From: Streptomyces sp. NBC_01232
GTDB taxonomy: Bacteria; Actinomycetota; Actinomycetes; Streptomycetales; Streptomycetaceae
Assembly: GCF_035989885.1 (NCBI RefSeq)
Contig: NZ_CP108518.1
Span: forward strand, 4,007,501-4,012,500
Reading direction: 5' to 3'
Length of the DNA stretch: 5,000 nt
The notes beneath the pieces are model-generated. The model was given only the letters and a program-made list of their open reading frames with translations. It was not told the DNA's origin and did no database searches. Numbering within the stretch: position 1 is the stretch's first letter; each line of letters starts with the position of its first letter. Positions 1-5,000 of the stretch are shown here, piece after piece. The translations under genes were made by a program, and so were the position numbers.

Positions 1-1
1 C

Positions 2-271
2 AACGCCGGTGGGCAGTCCCCATCCTTCGCCTGGAGGGACTACCAGCGCTGGCTGAGCGTCTGGGTCGCGGTGCCGCCGGACCTGGACGAACCGGACCGC
101 TCCCACCCGGCGCGGGTCACTGCCAATCAACCGGACTCGGACGCCTGGGCCCACCGGGTCTTCGACGCCCTGGACGCAACGGGCCGGTACTCCCTGTTCA
201 TGATTGAGGATCACTGGGCCCTGGTCCGGACGAACTCGGAGCTGGCCCGCGCCCAATGGGAAGACCGCTGA
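2..271 (+). CDS. 3' end of an unrecognised protein gene (5' truncated by window edge)
   Basis: An open frame runs from the first bases of the window to a TGA at 269-271, giving 89 visible C-terminal residues. The frame has no stop back to the left edge, so the gene starts outside. An ATG-like start at 71 (GTG) is possible, but the upstream residues (about 23, including FAWRDYQRWLSVWVAV) read as normal protein, so I treat it as an internal valine. The tail is rich in Trp, Asp and Arg and ends in TNSELARAQWEDR. There is no signal peptide, membrane segment or known catalytic motif in the visible part. Codon use is typical GC-rich actinobacterial, which supports real coding. I do not recognise the family. 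The next gene starts about 165 bases downstream, so a shared operon is uncertain. Confidence 0.6.
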   Translation, partial: NAGGQSPSFAWRDYQRWLSVWVAVPPDLDEPDRSHPARVTANQPDSDAWAHRVFDALDATGRYSLFMIEDHWALVRTNSELARAQWEDR

Positions 272-435
272 TCCCCCGACCCGCAGTCGAATGACCGGTG
301 CTGCGACGTGAATGCGCGCACGTGGTCCCCAGAACTTTGTCCGGCTGATCATGGTCCCGGCTGCTCAGACATGGCGGGGGCTTCGGCTCGTCGAGGGCAC
401 AGTCGTCCCACGATGTCGTGTGCCAGGGTGGCGGT

Positions 436-1020
436 ATGGATTGGCAGTCCGAGAGCCCGGAACTCTGGGCGTTCCTGGAGTCCCTGCAGCGCGGCGACAT
501 CCTGTCCGGGACCGTCGCGGCGATCGAGCGGTTCGGGGTCTTCGTGGCCTTGGACGACGGGCCTGCCCATCCGCTGTTCCCCGGTGTCGGGTTCATTGTC
601 ATCCCCGAACTGTCCTGGCGGCACATCGACGCTCCCACCGACGTCGTTCAGGTGGGCCGGCGTGTGTCGTGCGAGTTCCTCCAGTTCGACACCTACAACG
701 CGGAAGCCAGACTGTCCTTGAAGGCACTGGAGCCCGACCCACTCCAGGCTTTCGCCGACCGCACAGTGGTGGGCCAGGAACTCCGCGGCACGGTTGTGAA
801 GGTGCTTCCCTTCGGCACCTTCGTCGACCTCGGGGACGGGATTGCCGGGCTGGTCCCCTTCAGAGAAGTCCACGGCCGCCCTGCGGTGAGTCCGGTGGAA
901 GACTTCGAGGTCGGAGAGAAGATCGCCGTCATCGTCACGGAGATCGACCCGCCAACTCGCCGGGTTCTCCTCTCCAGGCCAGAGGGTGGCCGGCCCGAAG
1001 GTGTCGTGCCGACCGGGTGA
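436..1020 (+). CDS. Protein with two S1 RNA-binding domains
   Basis: A complete 194-residue cytoplasmic protein. The first S1 fold covers about residues 20-95 (GDILSGTVAAIERFGVFVAL, then PELSW and VGRRVSCEFLQFD, ending in ARLSL). The second covers about 113-181 (VGQELRGTVVKVLPFGTFVDL, GIAGLVPF, VGEKIAVIVTEID, ending in RRVLLSR). The pattern G-x-V-x(5)-FG-x-FV followed by a VG-x-x-V segment and a final (R)xSL or LLSR is the S1 signature, a beta-barrel that binds single-stranded RNA. Linked S1 domains of this size occur widely in Streptomyces; a role in translation or RNA turnover is plausible but not shown. I chose ATG 436 because AGGG at 425-428 lies 7 bases upstream; the frame could also start at GTG 418, adding six residues. 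The stop codon overlaps the start of transposase homology, so the last few residues (GGRPEGVVPTG) may not be ancestral. Confidence 0.88.
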   Translation: MDWQSESPELWAFLESLQRGDILSGTVAAIERFGVFVALDDGPAHPLFPGVGFIVIPELSWRHIDAPTDVVQVGRRVSCEFLQFDTYNAEARLSLKALEPDPLQAFADRTVVGQELRGTVVKVLPFGTFVDLGDGIAGLVPFREVHGRPAVSPVEDFEVGEKIAVIVTEIDPPTRRVLLSRPEGGRPEGVVPTG

Positions 1021-1511
1021 TGCCGAGTGGAAACGGCTCCGGCTGTTCCTGCCGGTCAGCAGCGGGCGTTGTGGCAGGTGGTGGGATCACGCCAGGTGAT
1101 CGAGGGGGCTCTGCACCCGGTGCGAACCGGGGTTCAGTGGCGCGACCTGCCCAAACGTTTCGGACCGTGGAAGACCGTCGACGAACACCACCACCTGTGG
1201 TCGGCCGAGGGCACCGGGGAACGGCCGCTCCAGCAGGTGCAAGCCACGGCCGACGCGGCCGGTGAGACCGACTGGGACATCTCGGTGGACTCCACCAGCC
1301 CCGGCACCGACGTCCGCTTCGAAAGGGGCTTGAGAGGCAGAACACCAGACCCGATCGTCACGCAGGCCAGCGAGACGACTGCACAACTCCCACCGGTGTT
1401 GGAGAAGATCCGCATCCCCCGGATCGGGCCGGGAAGACCCCGCAAGAAGCCCGACAGCCGGCGGCAGACAAGGCTTACGGCTACGGCCCCAGCCGCGAAT
1501 ATCTGCGGCGA
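1013..1511 (+). pseudogene. Degraded IS5-type transposase, remnant 1
   Basis: Homology to a common Streptomyces IS5-family transposase is spread over three frames. Frame 2 from 1019 reads DAEWKRLRLFLPVSSGRCGRWWDH and hits a stop at 1097. Frame 1 continues from 1090 with RQVIEGALHPVRTGVQWRDL and then RFGPWKT, a hallmark N-terminal block, and later DWDISVDSTS. The family pattern GATCACCGCCAG has lost one C near 1090, causing the first frameshift. VDST (Asp at 1288-1290) is the first catalytic aspartate. About 60 residues usually following it are missing; homology resumes near 1355 as PIVTQ and then VLEKIRIPRIGPGRPRKKPDS, and the second catalytic Asp is not visible. A second one-base deletion near 1459 moves the frame to 3, which reads ADKAYGYGPSREYLRR before homology stops at about 1511. 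The C-terminal third, with the catalytic glutamate, is gone. No terminal inverted repeats were found. The comparison is from memory, so indel positions are approximate. Confidence 0.85.
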
Positions 1512-1985
1512 CTAGCGCCCGCCGGGGCAGACCCTGGAGCCTGCCGCTGGCAGACAGGACACTGCAGGTCACGACGTACTGGCGCACGAACATGACGATG
1601 CGCCAACGTACTCTGCTTTTCGACATCTCCAAGCCGGCCGGCGGTCGGATCACCGACCACCTCGGTCCACTTCTGGCACTGCAGCCCCGGCCTCGCCTCG
1701 TGGGCGGAACCCTCGCTCCCACTCGCGATCACTCGGTGGCCGAGCAGTCGAAGAACCATCGGTACTCAACCCACCACCAGTTCGTCATCGACGCCGACAC
1801 CCGCCTCGTCGTGGCCGTCGGCCGACCGGTGTCCGGCAACAGGAACGACTGCAAGGCGTGGGCCGAATCCGGCCCGAAAGGCCTGCCGCTGGACAACCGA
1901 GTGCTGCTGGCCACCTCGTACGTTGCATCGCCTTGCCTATGCATCGGTTCGCCCGTGCTTCTCCCCCACAGCCGGCGCCGCAGGC
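1512..1985 (+). pseudogene. Degraded DDE (HARBI1/DDE_Tnp_4-like) transposase, remnant 2
   Basis: Frame 2 opens directly at the end of remnant 1 and reads RRGRPWSLPLADRTLQVTTY, then WRTNMTMRQ, a helix-turn-helix-like SKPAGGRITDHLGPLLALQPR block, then GTLAPTRDHSVAEQSKNHRY and STHHQFVIDADTRLVVAVG and GNRNDCKAW. This matches a second class of IS5-superfamily transposase frequent in Streptomyces and distinct from remnant 1. The family motif VDGTLVPT has become VGGTLAPT: the first catalytic Asp is Gly (GGC at 1703-1705). About eight residues before it also seem deleted. The second acidic residue in NDC (1847-1849) is kept. After about 1870 the expected ADGGY block is unrecognisable; PHSRRRR near 1970 may be an eroded PHRR motif. 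The N-terminus and the C-terminal RVEH-type glutamate region are missing. A frame stays open from before 1592 to 2158, but I regard this as relic coding, not a live gene. The right end is uncertain. Confidence 0.82.
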
Positions 1986-2165
1986 GGGCGCGGACGGCAA
2001 CCGTGCAGGCGCGACCAGCCTTCCGCCTCCGGGCCCGGCACCATCGACCCGGCCCAGCGGCACTCAACGAAACCCAGCACAATGGGAGTTCGGATGCACG
2101 GGTCGACCATGGCTCCTCGAAGCTCCGTACGCCGCCCGTGCATCGCAACCGCGCATGATGGGCGC
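1986..2165. other. Gene-free stretch between transposase remnant 2 and the Imm5-like gene
   Basis: About 180 bases after transposase homology fades contain no recognisable gene, repeat or clear promoter. Open frames crossing it have proline-, arginine- and threonine-rich translations resembling no family and are probably incidental. The promoter for the Imm5-like gene must lie here or in the remnant, but no convincing -35/-10 pair was identified. Confidence 0.4.
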
Positions 2166-2687
2166 ATGGATGAAGTGACGATCACCGAGGAAGACCGTCG
2201 GCTGCTCGGGCTCTGGGCCGCCGATTGCGTCCAGCGCGCCCTCCCTCTCTTCGAGGCGAAGGCTCCCTCCGACACCCGGCCCCGTGAAGCGATCGAGGGC
2301 ATCCGGGCGTACGTGGACGAGGGGAAGCGGACGGCGAAATTGCGTTCCCTCGCCTGGGCGGCCCAAGCAGCCGCACGCGACGTCGACGACCAGGCGGCCA
2401 CGGCTGCTGCCCGCGCCGCGTGCCATGCAGCAGCGACCCCGTACATCCACCCGCTGGCCACCCCGCACCAGTCGAAGCACGTACTGGGGCCCGCCGTGTA
2501 CGAAGCACTCGCCCATGAACTCGCCGCCGGCGGTGACACCGACGTCGGGGACGAGGAGATCCGCTGGGCGATCGAACACGCCCCGCCGGCCGTTCGTGAA
2601 CTGCTGCGCCGGATGCCGGCCCGAAGTCCTGGCCGCAGCCGCCTGGACACCCTCTACTACGCCCTCGACACGGGCCTGCGCCGGTAA
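2166..2687 (+). CDS. Imm5-like putative immunity protein
   Basis: A 173-residue, alanine-rich, largely helical soluble protein. It resembles the Imm5-like predicted immunity proteins found in many actinobacteria, some of which carry misleading exonuclease names in older annotation. Recognisable blocks are EEDRRLLGLWAADCVQRALP (residues 8-27), KLRSLAWAAQAAARDV (58-73), the conserved HPLATPHQSKHVLGPAVYEA (95-114), EEIRWAIEHAPPAVRELLR (130-148) and a C-terminal RSPGRSRLDTLYYALDTGLR. There is no signal peptide or membrane helix. ATG 2166 is chosen because MDEVTITEED matches how such proteins begin; residues upstream in the same frame look non-coding, and no strong ribosome binding site precedes it. 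Family members are predicted to neutralise toxins of polymorphic or contact-dependent systems. No toxin gene is visible here, so its partner, if any, is elsewhere. Family assignment is from memory of the motif pattern; the immunity role is a family-level prediction. Confidence 0.78.
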   Translation: MDEVTITEEDRRLLGLWAADCVQRALPLFEAKAPSDTRPREAIEGIRAYVDEGKRTAKLRSLAWAAQAAARDVDDQAATAAARAACHAAATPYIHPLATPHQSKHVLGPAVYEALAHELAAGGDTDVGDEEIRWAIEHAPPAVRELLRRMPARSPGRSRLDTLYYALDTGLRR

Positions 2688-2727
2688 TCACTGTCAGCTG
2701 GTACCGGCTCGGCTGTTGGATGGCGTG

Positions 2728-3054
2728 ATGAGTGACTACTGGTCGCCTGCTCATCAGGCTGTGGAACACGAGGACGCCGAGACCTTGGCCCGGCTGCTGG
2801 CCGAAGGTGCCGATCCCGATGAGGTCTTCGGCAACATGACGTTGCTGACGCACGCGATCGACACCGAAGGCGATGGCGCCCTGCAGACCGGCGAACCCCT
2901 GACCGTCCACACCACCGCGGTCCTGCTGGCTTTCGGTGCCGACCCTCGGCTCGAGGCTCCGAACGGTCGCACGCCCATGGAGCAGGCGACCGTCTACGGT
3001 CACCACCTCGCGGTGGACCTGCTGCGCGCCCACATCAGCAGAAACTGCCCCTGA
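2728..3054 (+). CDS. Small ankyrin-repeat protein
   Basis: A 108-residue cytoplasmic protein with ankyrin-type helix-loop-helix repeats, used for protein-protein binding. Repeat 1 is about residues 6-35 (SPAHQAVEHEDAETLARLLAEGADPDEV), where the usual TPLH is replaced by SPAH. An atypical longer repeat follows at 36-72 (NMTLLTHAID, then HTTAVLLAFGADP). The last covers 79-104 (NGRTPMEQATVYGHHLAVDLLRAH). LLxxGADP at 23-30 and again as LLAFGADP at 66-73 is the diagnostic signature. ATG 2728 has GGA at 2718-2720 about 7 bases upstream; GTG 2725 immediately before it is an alternative. It follows the Imm5-like gene by 40 bases on the same strand, so co-transcription is likely. Ankyrin proteins are frequent companions in toxin-immunity loci, but this family is too general to fix a role. 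A hairpin 7 bases after the stop codon should end the transcript. Confidence 0.8.
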   Translation: MSDYWSPAHQAVEHEDAETLARLLAEGADPDEVFGNMTLLTHAIDTEGDGALQTGEPLTVHTTAVLLAFGADPRLEAPNGRTPMEQATVYGHHLAVDLLRAHISRNCP

Positions 3055-3061
3055 ACGCAGA

Positions 3062-3091
3062 AAAGCCCCGCACCATAAGGTGCGGGGCTTT
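3062..3091. terminator. Bidirectional hairpin terminator between the ankyrin gene and the rRNA operon
   Basis: A perfect 13-bp inverted repeat (AAAGCCCCGCACC at 3062-3074 and GGTGCGGGGCTTT at 3079-3091) with an ATAA loop. It lies 7 bases after the stop of the plus-strand ankyrin gene and about 12 bases past the 3' end of the minus-strand 5S rRNA. Flanking T-runs are short in both directions (TTT on plus, TTTT on minus). Its position between convergent transcripts indicates that it can end both; the rRNA operon is the more certain client. Confidence 0.9.
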
Positions 3092-3103
3092 CCCACAATG
3101 ATT

Positions 3104-3222
3104 GTTCGGCGGCGTCCTACTCTCCCACAGGGTCCCCCCTGCAGTACCATCGGCGCTGAAAGGCTTAGCTTCCGGGTTCGGAATGTAAACCGGGCGTTTC
3201 CCTAACGCTATGACCACCGAAA
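3104..3222 (-). rRNA. rrf: 5S ribosomal RNA
   Basis: Read on the minus strand, the gene begins with TTTCGGTGGTCATAGCGTTA and ends with GTAGGACGCCGCCGAAC. These ends pair to form the terminal helix (TTCGGTGGTC with GACGCCGCCGAA). Conserved internal segments include CCGAACCCGGAAGCTAAGCC and GCGCCGATGGTACTGC. The length of about 119 bases suits bacterial 5S. Loop C holds one more base than expected (a run of three T on the minus strand, plus positions 3187-3189). It lies about 80 bases downstream of 23S in the same operon. Mature ends are estimated from helix pairing, to within a few bases. Confidence 0.95.
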
Positions 3223-3302
3223 CACTATGAAATTTGAACGCTGGTGTTTTCACAGCTGTTCGTTATTTCAGAACTAACACAGTGGACGCGAGCAACTGAG
3301 GA
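3223..3302 (-). other. 23S-5S intergenic spacer of the rRNA operon
   Basis: About 80 bases separate the two rRNA genes, more AT-rich than the protein-coding part. It carries no tRNA gene. It should be transcribed with the operon and removed by rRNA processing. I saw no strong promoter or terminator inside it. Confidence 0.8.

Positions 3303-5000
<1,698 letters not shown>

Noticed and set aside
418..435. Alternative GTG start for the S1-domain gene
   Set aside because: It adds only MCQGGG, overlaps the ribosome binding site for ATG 436 and has no clear binding site of its own. It is possible but less likely.
312..1265. Long plus-strand open frame (317 codons) across the S1 gene and transposase remnant
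   Set aside because: Its translation is Arg/Gly/Pro-rich with no family resemblance, and it overlaps in a different frame the well-supported S1-domain gene. It is a GC-rich shadow frame.
1087..1722. Minus-strand open frame of 211 codons over the transposase remnants
   Set aside because: It is antisense to clear transposase homology and shows no recognisable domain.
2182..3150. Minus-strand open frame of 322 codons opposite the Imm5-like and ankyrin genes
   Set aside because: It is antisense to two recognisable protein genes, runs into the 5S gene and has arginine-rich low-complexity translation. It is a shadow frame.

Overview
The window looks like chromosomal DNA of a Streptomyces or close relative. 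The protein-coding part is GC-rich with G/C in third codon positions, and the 23S and 5S rRNA sequences are of high-GC Gram-positive type, including the long actinobacterial insertion in domain III of 23S. The S1-domain protein, the Imm5-like protein and the transposase remnants also resemble proteins common in Streptomyces. This assignment rests on recalled family resemblance, not on a search.

Layout, left to right. (1) Positions 2-271 hold the 3' end of an unrecognised gene on the plus strand. (2) Positions 436-1020 encode an intact small protein with two S1-type RNA-binding domains. (3) Positions about 1013-1985 are a transposase graveyard. A remnant of one IS5-type transposase (two single-base frameshifts and a large internal deletion) is joined at about 1511 to a remnant of a different DDE transposase, which lacks its N-terminus, one catalytic aspartate and its C-terminus. 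(4) Positions 2166-2687 encode a 173-residue protein resembling Imm5-like predicted immunity proteins, and 2728-3054 encode a 108-residue ankyrin-repeat protein 40 bases downstream, probably co-transcribed. (5) A strong inverted repeat at 3062-3091 separates this convergent pair from an rRNA operon on the minus strand. The operon contributes a complete 5S gene (about 3104-3222), a short spacer and the 3' half of 23S (about 3303 to beyond 5000). Its 5' part and the 16S gene lie beyond the right edge.

The plus-strand genes do not form one obvious pathway. The S1 protein suggests an RNA-related housekeeping role. The Imm5-like/ankyrin pair resembles an orphan immunity cassette, since no toxin gene is visible, sitting between degraded insertion sequences and the end of the rRNA operon. 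I see no convincing new system. The points most worth checking are the orphan immunity pair, the way the transposase remnants abut the S1 gene and each other, and an extra base in loop C of the 5S rRNA.
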